Below the pieces are notes generated by a model that saw nothing but the letters and a program-made list of their open reading frames with translations, was not told where the DNA came from and ran no database searches. Made by a program: the position numbers and the translations under genes. DNA of 34,345 nucleotides, taken from positions 174 through 34,518 of the forward strand of contig JAGQYS010000083.1 in assembly GCA_020435965.1 (NCBI GenBank), in the 5' to 3' direction. The stretch is from Flavobacteriaceae bacterium. GTDB lineage: Bacteria > Bacteroidota > Bacteroidia > Flavobacteriales > Flavobacteriaceae. Positions 7,504 to 15,786 of the stretch are shown here, in pieces (the stretch's first letter is position 1; every line of letters begins with the position of its first letter).

Positions 7504-9796
7504 AGTCACACTTGTTTACATTACTTTTTTCGTTTTCTTTTTAGGTAGTTTCAGTTTCCATGCACAAACCATACAAAAAGAAACACAGTCACTTGCGTCA
7601 ATTTTAAAAATTGTTGAATCTCAATATGAGATCACCTTTTCTTTTGCAGACAAAAACATTCGTGGCAAACAATTACACGCTCCTCCAAACAATCTATCTT
7701 TATCTGAAGTGTTGTGGTACTTAGAAGAGCAAACAGGATTAGAATTTACTTTACTAAATGAATCATCAGTAGTCATTAGATTAAACGCATTGAATGACAG
7801 CATGTCTATGCAATTGCTTGAAGAAGTCACTGTGTCCAACTACTTAACCAGAGGCATCACCTTAAAAACCAATGGTACTACACAAATTAGACCTCAAGGT
7901 TTTGGTATTTTACCAGGACTGATTGAACCTGATGTATTGCAAACCATACAAGCGCTTCCTGCAATACAAAGCTCTGATGAGCGTATTTCAAACTTAAATG
8001 TAAGAGGAGGCACAAACGACCAAAACCTTATCCTTTGGGATGGTATCAAAATGTATCAATCTGGACATTTTTTTGGGCTCATTTCGGCCTTTAATCCTTA
8101 TCTCACCAAAGATGTCATCGTATCTAAAAATGGATCAAGTGCTGCTTATGGCGATGGAGTTTCGAGTGTGATTGATATGCGTTCGTCCAATCAAATTGAA
8201 CTTAATGATAATGCTGGAGTTGGAATAAACTTAGTTAATGCAGATGCTTATTACAAAGGTGACATCAATAATAAAATGGGATTGCAGCTCTCAGCAAGAC
8301 GCTCATTAACAGATTTGTTTACCACACCAACATATGATGAATATTTTAAGCGTATTTTTCAAGATACAGACTTAACAAATTCCAATACCATTTCGCAAAA
8401 TGAGCGTTTTTATTTTTATGATGTCTCTGCAAAATTCCTTTATGACATTTCTGAAAAAGATAACATTCGTATTAATGCATTAAATATTTATAACGATTTA
8501 AATTATGATGAAGAAGCCAATGTAAATGATGTTGACGAAGTTTTAAATAGTAAACTTACTCAGCGTAATCTGGCCTTAGGAATTACCTATAACAGAATTT
8601 TGAATGATAAGGTTACGACCTCTGCACAACTTTATTTATCTAATTACGATTTGGATGCTACCAATTTTGATATAAATAACAACCAACGGTTAATACAAGA
8701 AAATAAAGTGCTTGATACAGGTTTAAAACTTCATGTGACTTACAAACCAGATGAAACCATAAATTATTTTGGTGGCTATCAATTTTCTGAAGTTGGTATT
8801 AGTAATTTAGAAGATGTTAATAATCCCGTTTTTAGACGTTTAGAAAAACAAGTACTCAGAACACATTCAATTTTTAACGAAATAGGATTCAGCTCAAAAT
8901 CTAAACAAACCAATGCACGAATTGGTATTAGAACCAATTACATCGAAAAATTTTCTGAAATATATTTCGAACCTAGATTTAGTTTTAGCCAAAGGTTTTT
9001 ATCACATTTTAGAATTGAACTATTAGGCGAACTGAAAAGTCAAACGACCTCACAAATTATAGATTTACAAAATGACTTTTTAGGTGTTGAAAAACGTCGT
9101 TGGGTGGTATCAAATAATAGTACCATCCCTGTTATTAAAAGCAGACAATTCTCTGCAGGACTGCACTACAATAAAAATAAACTTCTAATTAGTACAGAAG
9201 CTTATATAAAAGAAGTTGATAACATCACCACAAGAAGTCAAGGATTCCAAAATCAATATCAATTTATCAACGCAATTGGTAGCTATCGTATTAAAGGCAT
9301 AGATTTTTTAATCAACAAACAAATTGCCAACTTAAGTTCATGGCTAAGTTATTCATTAAGTAAAAATGATTACACTTTTGAAGATCTAAATTTTGGAAAC
9401 GAATTCCCAAACAATGCAGATATTAGACATTCAATAAAATTTGGAAGTAGTTTAACTTACAATAAACTTAAACTTGCTATTGGTGTTAATTGGAGAACAG
9501 GAAAACCGTTTACAGAACCTAATGAAAACAACCCTGTTTCAGGTAGTTTTATAAATTATGATTTACCTAATAACGAAAATATTAGCTATTATTTAAGAGC
9601 TGATATTTCTGCTATTTATAATTTTAAACTAAGTAAAACCATTAATGCATCAACTGGCTTTTCATTGTGGAATGTGACCAATAAAAAAAATATCATTAAT
9701 ACTTACTACACCATTAACGATACTGAAAGCACAAATAAAGTTGAATTAGAATCATTAGGCATTACACCAAATTTTAGTTTTAGAGTCCATTTTTAA
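7496..9796 (+). CDS. TonB-dependent outer-membrane receptor with STN signalling domain
   Basis: A 766-aa FecA-like transducer. The start is GTG at 7496, inside the last codons of fecR, giving MNKVTLVYITFFVFFLGSFS and an AQ cleavage end. An STN domain covers about 25-95 (SILKIVESQYEITFSFADKN and SLSEVLWYLEEQTGLEF). The plug domain covers about 110-230 (ISNLNVRGGTNDQNLILWDG and GSSAAYGDGVSSVIDMRS). The rest is beta-barrel ending in the aromatic strand FSFRVHF. There is no carboxypeptidase-like repeat between STN and plug and no SusD partner downstream. The substrate cannot be read from the sequence; at 766 aa it is shorter than SusC-type receptors, closer to siderophore or metal receptors. The acidic lipoprotein with the same promoter is the likeliest partner. 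Confidence 0.92.
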   Translation: MNKVTLVYITFFVFFLGSFSFHAQTIQKETQSLASILKIVESQYEITFSFADKNIRGKQLHAPPNNLSLSEVLWYLEEQTGLEFTLLNESSVVIRLNALNDSMSMQLLEEVTVSNYLTRGITLKTNGTTQIRPQGFGILPGLIEPDVLQTIQALPAIQSSDERISNLNVRGGTNDQNLILWDGIKMYQSGHFFGLISAFNPYLTKDVIVSKNGSSAAYGDGVSSVIDMRSSNQIELNDNAGVGINLVNADAYYKGDINNKMGLQLSARRSLTDLFTTPTYDEYFKRIFQDTDLTNSNTISQNERFYFYDVSAKFLYDISEKDNIRINALNIYNDLNYDEEANVNDVDEVLNSKLTQRNLALGITYNRILNDKVTTSAQLYLSNYDLDATNFDINNNQRLIQENKVLDTGLKLHVTYKPDETINYFGGYQFSEVGISNLEDVNNPVFRRLEKQVLRTHSIFNEIGFSSKSKQTNARIGIRTNYIEKFSEIYFEPRFSFSQRFLSHFRIELLGELKSQTTSQIIDLQNDFLGVEKRRWVVSNNSTIPVIKSRQFSAGLHYNKNKLLISTEAYIKEVDNITTRSQGFQNQYQFINAIGSYRIKGIDFLINKQIANLSSWLSYSLSKNDYTFEDLNFGNEFPNNADIRHSIKFGSSLTYNKLKLAIGVNWRTGKPFTEPNENNPVSGSFINYDLPNNENISYYLRADISAIYNFKLSKTINASTGFSLWNVTNKKNIINTYYTINDTESTNKVELESLGITPNFSFRVHF

Positions 9797-9890
9797 CAGT
9801 TTGCTTAATTACAAATTTGGTTTAACTTAGCAATGCTCGAAACAATACCTTAAACTTACTCCGTTTTATCAATCTAATTAAGGTATCATC

Positions 9891-12800
9891 ATGTTTCCAA
9901 AAAAAATTATCCCAGTATTTAAAATCACTCTTTTTTTACTTTTTGTAATTAATACCTCTTCATTTGCACAAGGGTTTGAAGGTTATTACAACTATCCAAC
10001 AGCTCATAACAATACACTTGTTTTTTCTGCTGAAGGTGATTTGTGGACAGTTCCGCTTTCAGGTGGACTGGCACAAAGACTAACCACTCACAAAGAGGAA
10101 GAAATGTTTCCAAAAATTTCTCCTGATGGAAAAACTATAGCTTTTACAGCAAGTTATGAAGGTCCTTCAGAAATATATACCATGCCAATAAATGGTGGCC
10201 TACCAACACGTTGGACGTATGAAAGTGATTTTTCTGTAACTAATGGATGGACTCCAGACGGCAAAATAATTTACGACACTAGAGCATACTCAACACTGCC
10301 TCAACGACAGTTAGTTCTCATAGATACAAAAACAAAACAGAAAGAAAATGTGCCTTTGTACCAAGCAAGTGAAGCATCTTATGATGCATCTGGCAACTCT
10401 GTATATTTTGTTCGTCCATCATTTCATAATAATGTTACTAAACGCTATCAAGGTGGAACAGCAAGACAAATCTGGAAATTTACAAACGGAAGTTCGGAAG
10501 CTGTTAGAATAACCAATGGTTATAATGGCGAAAATCATCATCCAATGTGGTATAATAATCGAGTATACTTTTTAACTGCTAGAGATGGCATCATGAATAT
10601 TTGGTCTATAGATGAAAATGGTAACGATTTGCAACAACACACCAAACATGTTGGTTTTGATGCTAGAGAATCTTCCATTTCAAACAATGGCGTTATTGTT
10701 TATAAAGTTGGTGCAGATATTTGGAAATATGATGTTAATTCTGGAGCAAATGAAAAAATAAACATTCGTATTGCTTCAGATTTAGATCATCTTAGAGAAA
10801 AATGGGTTGAAAATCCAACTGATTACATTTCGTCAGTGCATCCAGATAAAGATGGCAGTCGAGTTGCCATCACTGCTCGAGGTCGAGTATTTGTAGCTCC
10901 AATTGAATCTGGACGATTTATCGAGTTTCCTCATAAAAATAATGTGCGTTTAAATGACGCTGTATTTTCTTCTGATGGAAAACAGCTTTACGCCTTATCT
11001 GATGAAAGTGGCGAATTTGAATTTATCAGCTTACCAGCAAATGGTATTGGTTCTCAAAAAAACATTACCAAAGATGGAACCGTTTTACGTCATGCTGGAA
11101 TTCCTTCTCCTGATGGTAAATGGATAGCTTACAGCGATCTGGAAAACAATATGTTTATTTTAAATATTGCAACTGGAGTCAATAAAAAAATATCAAACAA
11201 CCAAGAAGGAATTTACTCATTTTCTTGGTCACCAGACAGTAAGTGGCTTGCCTTTGTGCAAGCAGCAGACAATACCATGGCTCAAATATTAATTCATGGT
11301 ATTACCAATGATGATACCTTTCCAATTACTACAGACCGAGCCAATAGCTTGAATCCAGAATGGAGTCCAGATGGTAGGTTTATCTATTTCTTATCTGATA
11401 GAAATTTTTCGACCATTGTTGGCAGTCCTTGGGGAACACGACAACCAGAACCTTATTTTGATGCCAGCGAAAAACTATATCACATCGCCTTACAAAAAGG
11501 AACACGTTCACCTTTTAGGGAAAGTGACGAATTGTACACAACTCCAAAAGATAAGAAAGACGACGAAACAGTTTCAGTAAAGATTGATAAAGATGGTATT
11601 ATTGAACGTATTGAAGAAGTTCCTATTCCTGCTGGTAATTACAATGGGTTGGCAGTAACCAAAAGTGCTATTTATTTTGCAAGCAGTAGCACAGGCATTA
11701 ATAGTTCAACTGATCTTTCTGTGGTTAAAATCACCAATGAAAAGCCCAAAGTTACAACAGCTGTTGAAGGTATTAGAAGTTTTGAACTTACTGCTAATGG
11801 CGAAAAACTCTTAGTTAGAAAAGGCAGCAATTATTACATGGTAAGTGCAGGAACTGGAAAAGCAGATCTTGGTGACGCTATTAATCTTAATGGTTGGAAG
11901 TTTGCAATTTCACCAAAAGAAGATTGGCAGCAATTATTTACAGATGCTTGGCGCATGGAACGCGATTATTTTTATGATAAAAACATGCATGGAGTCAACT
12001 GGAAAGCCATGCACGACAAATATTATCCATTGGTAAATCGTGTTACAACTCGTGTTGAATTGTCTGATTTAATTGGTCGATTTGTTGGCGAATTAGCAGC
12101 TCTACACACAAGTGTAAGAGGTGGTGATGTTAGTAGCGACAATAGTAATATTCCAGTAGCAAATTTAGGAGCTCGCGTAATAAGAGACCAAGCCAATGGT
12201 GGTTACAAAATAGATTACATCTATAAAACAGATCCTGATTATCCTGACGAAAAATCACCTTTAGACGATCCTTATTTAGATGTAAGAGTTGGTGATATTA
12301 TTACAAGTGTTAACGGAAAAGCTGCTTTAGAAGCCTTAGATATTGGTGAACTCATAAGAAATCAGATTGGTAAGCAAGTACGATTAAGTTTAAAACGAGG
12401 CACAACCAACAAAGACGTCATTGTAAAACCTATTGGAAGCATGTATGGTTTACGTTACAGCGATTGGGAATATTCTCGACGTTTAAAAGTCGAAAAAGAA
12501 AGTGAGAATAAAATAGGTTATGTTCACTTAAGAGCAATGGGAAGTAATGATATTAACCAATGGTACAAAGAATTTTATCCAGTTTTTGACAGGCCAGGAT
12601 TAATTGTAGATGTTCGTAATAACAATGGTGGTAATATTGATAGTTTTATTCTTGAAAAGTTACTGAGACAAGCTTGGATGTACTGGAAAAGCAGATCAGG
12701 AAAACCATATTGGAACATGCCATACGCCTTTAGAGGTCATATAGTTGTTTTAGTTAATGAAAATACAGCATCTGATGGCGAAGCCTTTGCAGATGGATTT

Positions 12801-13121
12801 AAACAACTTGGACTTGGTTCAACCATTGGAACCAGAACTTGGGGAGGAGAAATTTGGTTGAGCAGTGTTAATCGTTTAACAGATGGTGGTTTGGCAAGAG
12901 CTCCAATGTCTGGTGTTTATGGTGAAGGTGTTTGGCGAATTGAAGGTTACGGATTTGAGCCAGATATTGTAGTCGATAATTTACCTCATGCTACATATAA
13001 TGGAAACGATGCTCAGCTTGACGCTGCCATTAAATTCTTGGAAGATCTCATTAAAAAAGATCCTCGAGCTGTACCTCAACCACCAGCTTATCCAGATAAA
13101 TCGTTTAACAACAAAAACTAA
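9891..13121 (+). CDS. Tricorn-like protease, S41 family, with beta-propeller and PDZ domains
   Basis: A 1076-aa secreted or periplasmic peptidase. It has a signal peptide (FLLFVINTSSFAQ), then WD40/TolB-like propeller blades over about residues 30-550 (ISPDGKTIAF, SPDGKWIAYSDLENNMF, SWSPDSKWLAFVQAADN, EWSPDGRFIYFLSDRNF). The tricorn C1 region starts near 680, a PDZ domain lies at about 760-850, and the C-terminal S41 catalytic domain contains VDVRNNNGGNID and ENTASDGEAFADGF with the nucleophile Ser961. Tricorn homologues degrade peptides in protein turnover. Length and domain order match bacterial tricorn proteins annotated as S41 peptidases. It stands alone, 94 bp after the TonB receptor, and no promoter consensus is obvious. 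Confidence 0.93.
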   Translation: MFPKKIIPVFKITLFLLFVINTSSFAQGFEGYYNYPTAHNNTLVFSAEGDLWTVPLSGGLAQRLTTHKEEEMFPKISPDGKTIAFTASYEGPSEIYTMPINGGLPTRWTYESDFSVTNGWTPDGKIIYDTRAYSTLPQRQLVLIDTKTKQKENVPLYQASEASYDASGNSVYFVRPSFHNNVTKRYQGGTARQIWKFTNGSSEAVRITNGYNGENHHPMWYNNRVYFLTARDGIMNIWSIDENGNDLQQHTKHVGFDARESSISNNGVIVYKVGADIWKYDVNSGANEKINIRIASDLDHLREKWVENPTDYISSVHPDKDGSRVAITARGRVFVAPIESGRFIEFPHKNNVRLNDAVFSSDGKQLYALSDESGEFEFISLPANGIGSQKNITKDGTVLRHAGIPSPDGKWIAYSDLENNMFILNIATGVNKKISNNQEGIYSFSWSPDSKWLAFVQAADNTMAQILIHGITNDDTFPITTDRANSLNPEWSPDGRFIYFLSDRNFSTIVGSPWGTRQPEPYFDASEKLYHIALQKGTRSPFRESDELYTTPKDKKDDETVSVKIDKDGIIERIEEVPIPAGNYNGLAVTKSAIYFASSSTGINSSTDLSVVKITNEKPKVTTAVEGIRSFELTANGEKLLVRKGSNYYMVSAGTGKADLGDAINLNGWKFAISPKEDWQQLFTDAWRMERDYFYDKNMHGVNWKAMHDKYYPLVNRVTTRVELSDLIGRFVGELAALHTSVRGGDVSSDNSNIPVANLGARVIRDQANGGYKIDYIYKTDPDYPDEKSPLDDPYLDVRVGDIITSVNGKAALEALDIGELIRNQIGKQVRLSLKRGTTNKDVIVKPIGSMYGLRYSDWEYSRRLKVEKESENKIGYVHLRAMGSNDINQWYKEFYPVFDRPGLIVDVRNNNGGNIDSFILEKLLRQAWMYWKSRSGKPYWNMPYAFRGHIVVLVNENTASDGEAFADGFKQLGLGSTIGTRTWGGEIWLSSVNRLTDGGLARAPMSGVYGEGVWRIEGYGFEPDIVVDNLPHATYNGNDAQLDAAIKFLEDLIKKDPRAVPQPPAYPDKSFNNKN

Positions 13122-13211
13122 ATGACGCTCATTGTTGCAGCTATTTAAAATCTCAATACTTTAAAAAAATGCGTAGAACTACGTATTGACTTTGTGAGAA
13201 AAAAAAGCCGA

Positions 13212-13273
13212 ACTTCGTTTAACGTCTGATATAAGTCATTGAAACGACATCATATCATAACATTAAACGAAAC
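13212..13273. repeat. 58-bp interrupted palindrome between convergent genes
   Basis: Outer arms TTCGTTTAA (13214-13222) and TTAAACGAA (13263-13271) are perfect complements. Inside them TGATAT pairs with ATATCA and GTC with GAC around a short loop, so most of the stretch can fold into one imperfect hairpin. It sits between the convergent 3' ends of the tricorn-like gene and argS. It lacks a proper T-run and may be a bidirectional terminator or a small palindromic repeat element. Confidence 0.5.
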
Positions 13274-13280
13274 CAAAAAT

Positions 13281-15062
13281 TTACATCCTCTCAGGTACAT
13301 TAATACCTAACAAGCTAAACGCATTTTTAATGGTATTGGCAACACTTTGCGCTAATTGCACTCTAAATATTTTTTCGTTTCGGTTATCTGCTCCAAGGAT
13401 AGAAACGTTTTGGTAAAACGAGTTAAACTCCTTTACCAAATCATAGGTATAATTAGCCACCAAAGCAGGACTGTGGTTTGCTGCTGCTTGTTGTATCACT
13501 TCTGGGAACATCTCCAATTGCTTGATGAGTTCTTTTTCTTTGTCGTGCAAAGACGTTTCAACTGTGCTCAACGTGACAGACGTATTAAAATCAACTTTAC
13601 GCAAAATCGCTTGTATTCTGGCATAAGTGTATTGTATAAAAGGCCCTGTATTTCCTTGGAAATCTACAGATTCTTTTGGGTCAAACAAAATACGTTTTTT
13701 AGGATCAACCTTTAAAATAAAGTACTTTAAAGCACCTAAGCCAATGGTTTTATAGATGTCTTGTTTTTCGGCTTCAGTATAACCTTCCAGTTTTCCTAAG
13801 TCTTGTGATATATCTTGGGCTGTTGTAGTCATTTCGGCAATTAAATCGTCGGCATCAACAACAGTACCTTCTCTACTTTTCATTTTTCCGCTAGGCAAAT
13901 CGACCATACCATAACTTAAATGATACAGGTTTTTTGCCCATTCAAAACCAAGTTTCTTTAAAATTAAAAACAAGACTTTAAAATGGTAATCTTGCTCGTT
14001 ACCAACTGTGTATACCATACCACCAACATCTGGATAATCTTTTATACGTTGTATTGCTGTACCAATATCTTGTGTCATATATACTGCTGTACCATCAGAT
14101 CGCAACACGATTTTTTCGTCCAGTCCATCAGGTGTTAAATCACACCAAACAGAACCATCGTCCTTTTTGAAAAACACACCTGTTTTGAGGCCTTCGGTTA
14201 CAAATTCTTTACCTAACAAATAGGTATTGCTTTCGTAGTAGTAGCTATCAAAATCGACGCCTATATTTTTATACGTAGTTTCAAAACCATCATAAACCCA
14301 ATGGTTCATCATCTCCCAAAGGGCAACCACTTCTTTATCTCCAGCTTCCCATTTTCGGAGCATGTCTTGGGCTTCAAGTAAAATTGGAGCTTGCTTTTTA
14401 GCCTCCTCTTCCGATAAGCCTTGTGACATTAAATCGGCTATTTCAGACTTATACACTTGATCGAATTTCACGTAGTAATTCCCAACCAGCTTATCACCTT
14501 TTAAGCTTGTACTTTCAGGTGTTTCGCCATTTCCAAAAAGCTTCCAAGCCAACATACTTTTACAAATATGAATCCCTCTATCGTTTATAATTTGCGTTTT
14601 GTACACCTTCTTGCCTGAAGCTTTTAAAATTTCGGCAACACTATAGCCTAACAACACATTTCTAACATGACCTAAGTGCAACGGTTTGTTGGTGTTAGGT
14701 GAGGAATATTCAACCATCACAGCTTTGTCATCCAACTCCTTTACAAAACCAAAGGTGTCATCGCCCTTAATACCATTAAAGAAATTAAGGTAAAAGTCAT
14801 CAGCAATCGCAAGATTTAAAAATCCTTTAACCACATTAAATGCCTTTACTTCGGCAACATGCTTAACGAGATATTGTCCTAAATCTTCTCCTAATTGAGC
14901 AGGATTCATTTTAACCATACGCAACATTGGGAAGGTAACAACTGTAATATCACCTTCAAACTCCTTTCGAGTTGCTTGAAATTCTACAGTATCAAGTTTG
15001 GTTTGATATAAGTTAGAAAAAGCAGTTTTTACATGTTGTGATAAAATATCCTGAATGGTCAT
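13281..15062 (-). CDS. argS: Arginyl-tRNA synthetase
   Basis: ArgRS charges tRNA-Arg with arginine using ATP in the cytosol. The 593-aa protein has the family's N-terminal Add-1 domain (about 1-105), the HIGH-type motif HLGH at 129-132 within PNTNKPLHLGHVRNVLLG, and a KMSKS-type motif KMKS at 393-396 followed by REGTVVDADDL. The DALR anticodon-binding domain forms the C-terminal part, ending in the typical SLLGINVPERM. Class I fold and length are standard. A TATCTTTG -7 promoter element lies 20 bp upstream of the ATG. The upstream small membrane protein gene ends in a hairpin terminator, so argS is probably transcribed on its own. Confidence 0.97.
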   Translation of the reverse strand: MTIQDILSQHVKTAFSNLYQTKLDTVEFQATRKEFEGDITVVTFPMLRMVKMNPAQLGEDLGQYLVKHVAEVKAFNVVKGFLNLAIADDFYLNFFNGIKGDDTFGFVKELDDKAVMVEYSSPNTNKPLHLGHVRNVLLGYSVAEILKASGKKVYKTQIINDRGIHICKSMLAWKLFGNGETPESTSLKGDKLVGNYYVKFDQVYKSEIADLMSQGLSEEEAKKQAPILLEAQDMLRKWEAGDKEVVALWEMMNHWVYDGFETTYKNIGVDFDSYYYESNTYLLGKEFVTEGLKTGVFFKKDDGSVWCDLTPDGLDEKIVLRSDGTAVYMTQDIGTAIQRIKDYPDVGGMVYTVGNEQDYHFKVLFLILKKLGFEWAKNLYHLSYGMVDLPSGKMKSREGTVVDADDLIAEMTTTAQDISQDLGKLEGYTEAEKQDIYKTIGLGALKYFILKVDPKKRILFDPKESVDFQGNTGPFIQYTYARIQAILRKVDFNTSVTLSTVETSLHDKEKELIKQLEMFPEVIQQAAANHSPALVANYTYDLVKEFNSFYQNVSILGADNRNEKIFRVQLAQSVANTIKNAFSLLGINVPERM

Positions 15063-15082
15063 TCCTATTAAATTTTAAGCTG

Positions 15083-15090
15083 CAAAGATA
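15083..15090 (-). promoter_or_regulatory. Bacteroidota -7 element (TATCTTTG) for argS
   Basis: The minus strand reads TTTATCTTTGCAGC, a full TAnnTTTG match 20 bp before the argS ATG at 15062. No convincing -33 box was seen. Confidence 0.6.
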
Positions 15091-15131
15091 AACTTTTTTA
15101 AAGCAATTTTAATTGAAAAAAAAGCAATAAA

Positions 15132-15164
15132 AAAAGCTTGACAGCACCATGCCAACAAGCTTTT
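15132..15164 (-). terminator. Rho-independent terminator of the small membrane protein gene
   Basis: Perfect 9-bp arms AAAAGCTTG (15132-15140) and CAAGCTTTT (15156-15164) with a 15-nt loop. On the minus strand the hairpin lies 18 bp after the stop at 15183 and is followed by a run of T, insulating argS from it. Confidence 0.75.
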
Positions 15165-15182
15165 CAATATGTTTTACAAGCG

Positions 15183-15386
15183 TTAATTTTTCTTTCCGCC
15201 TACTCTGCTCAATACTATAGCTACTAAACCCATAGCAATAGTTATGTAAGAATCGTTATTGTCTTGCACTTCGGCTTCTACAACACCAAGATCCATAGAA
15301 GCTTCTGGAGCTATCAAAGTGTAAATGCCATAACCAACCAGAATGACACCTACAATAAGTAAAATTGTTTTAATAGTTTGATTCAT
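15183..15386 (-). CDS. Small two-helix membrane protein
   Basis: A 67-aa protein from the ATG at 15386 (MNQTIKTILLIVG). An in-frame ATG at 15419 would add 11 polar residues before the hydrophobic start, which is less likely. It has two predicted membrane helices, TILLIVGVILVGYGIYTLI and YITIAMGLVAIVLSRVG, joined by an acidic loop (SMDLGVVEAEVQDNND), and ends in a basic GGKKN tail. It resembles small DUF3185-like inner-membrane proteins, but I am not certain of the family. It is monocistronic, with its own terminator. Confidence 0.7.
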   Translation of the reverse strand: MNQTIKTILLIVGVILVGYGIYTLIAPEASMDLGVVEAEVQDNNDSYITIAMGLVAIVLSRVGGKKN

Positions 15387-15419
15387 AATTTTAGTTTTTG
15401 TTGATGTTAAAATACGCAA

Positions 15420-15657
15420 TATTTATGTGATTCATTATCAATTATTTAACATTTATCGTGTTTTTAAAATTGACTATGTGCATTTCATCGACAAACATGC
15501 AGTTTTTCTATGTTTTTTGCTTTTTATCGATGCAACTTTTTTTGCATTAAATTTATTGTTCCTTTTATCTAATTTATTGGCATTAAAACGCAGAAATTAG
15601 GCATTCGAATTCCTTTTAGCAATTTTTGTTACAAGCTATTAATCAAGACCCCAAATC
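15420..15657. other. Divergent intergenic region without recognised gene
   Basis: About 240 bp of AT-rich DNA between the small membrane protein gene and the 42-aa ORF before the histidine kinase. It has T-rich tracts and a CATCGA ... TCGATG pair (about 15488-15533) that could form a weak long-loop hairpin. No full TAnnTTTG promoter, RNA gene or further coding frame was recognised. Confidence 0.4.
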
Positions 15658-15786
15658 ATGATAACACCTGCTTGTAGTTTCAAAGCAATTCAATTGCTTG
15701 TAAGTATGTGCTTAATTTTCCTCTCCCTCAAGGCAAGTATAGGTAATACTGTTTTTGTTGTACTTAAAACCGATAAGAGTAAATGA
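15658..15786 (+). CDS. 42-aa hydrophobic ORF overlapping the histidine kinase start
   Basis: ATG at 15658 opens a 42-codon frame whose TGA stop (15784-15786) overlaps the kinase ATG (15783-15785) as ATGA, the usual sign of translational coupling. The peptide has a lone basic residue, then a hydrophobic core (AIQLLVSMCLIFLSL) and a KASIG end like a signal-peptide cleavage region, then a short tail NTVFVVLKTDKSK. It could be a tiny exported peptide, a leader that controls kinase translation, or a chance frame. The hydrophobic profile and exact overlap favour a real gene, but its function is unknown. Confidence 0.5.
   Translation: MITPACSFKAIQLLVSMCLIFLSLKASIGNTVFVVLKTDKSK

Noticed and set aside
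13168-13185. GCGTAGAACTACGT near-palindrome after the tricorn-like gene
   Set aside because: A 5-bp arm with a 2-bp loop in a convergent intergenic region; no second convincing copy before a promoter was found.
15488-15533. CATCGA ... TCGATG inverted pair upstream of the small membrane gene
   Set aside because: Six-base arms with a loop of over 30 nt; likely chance.
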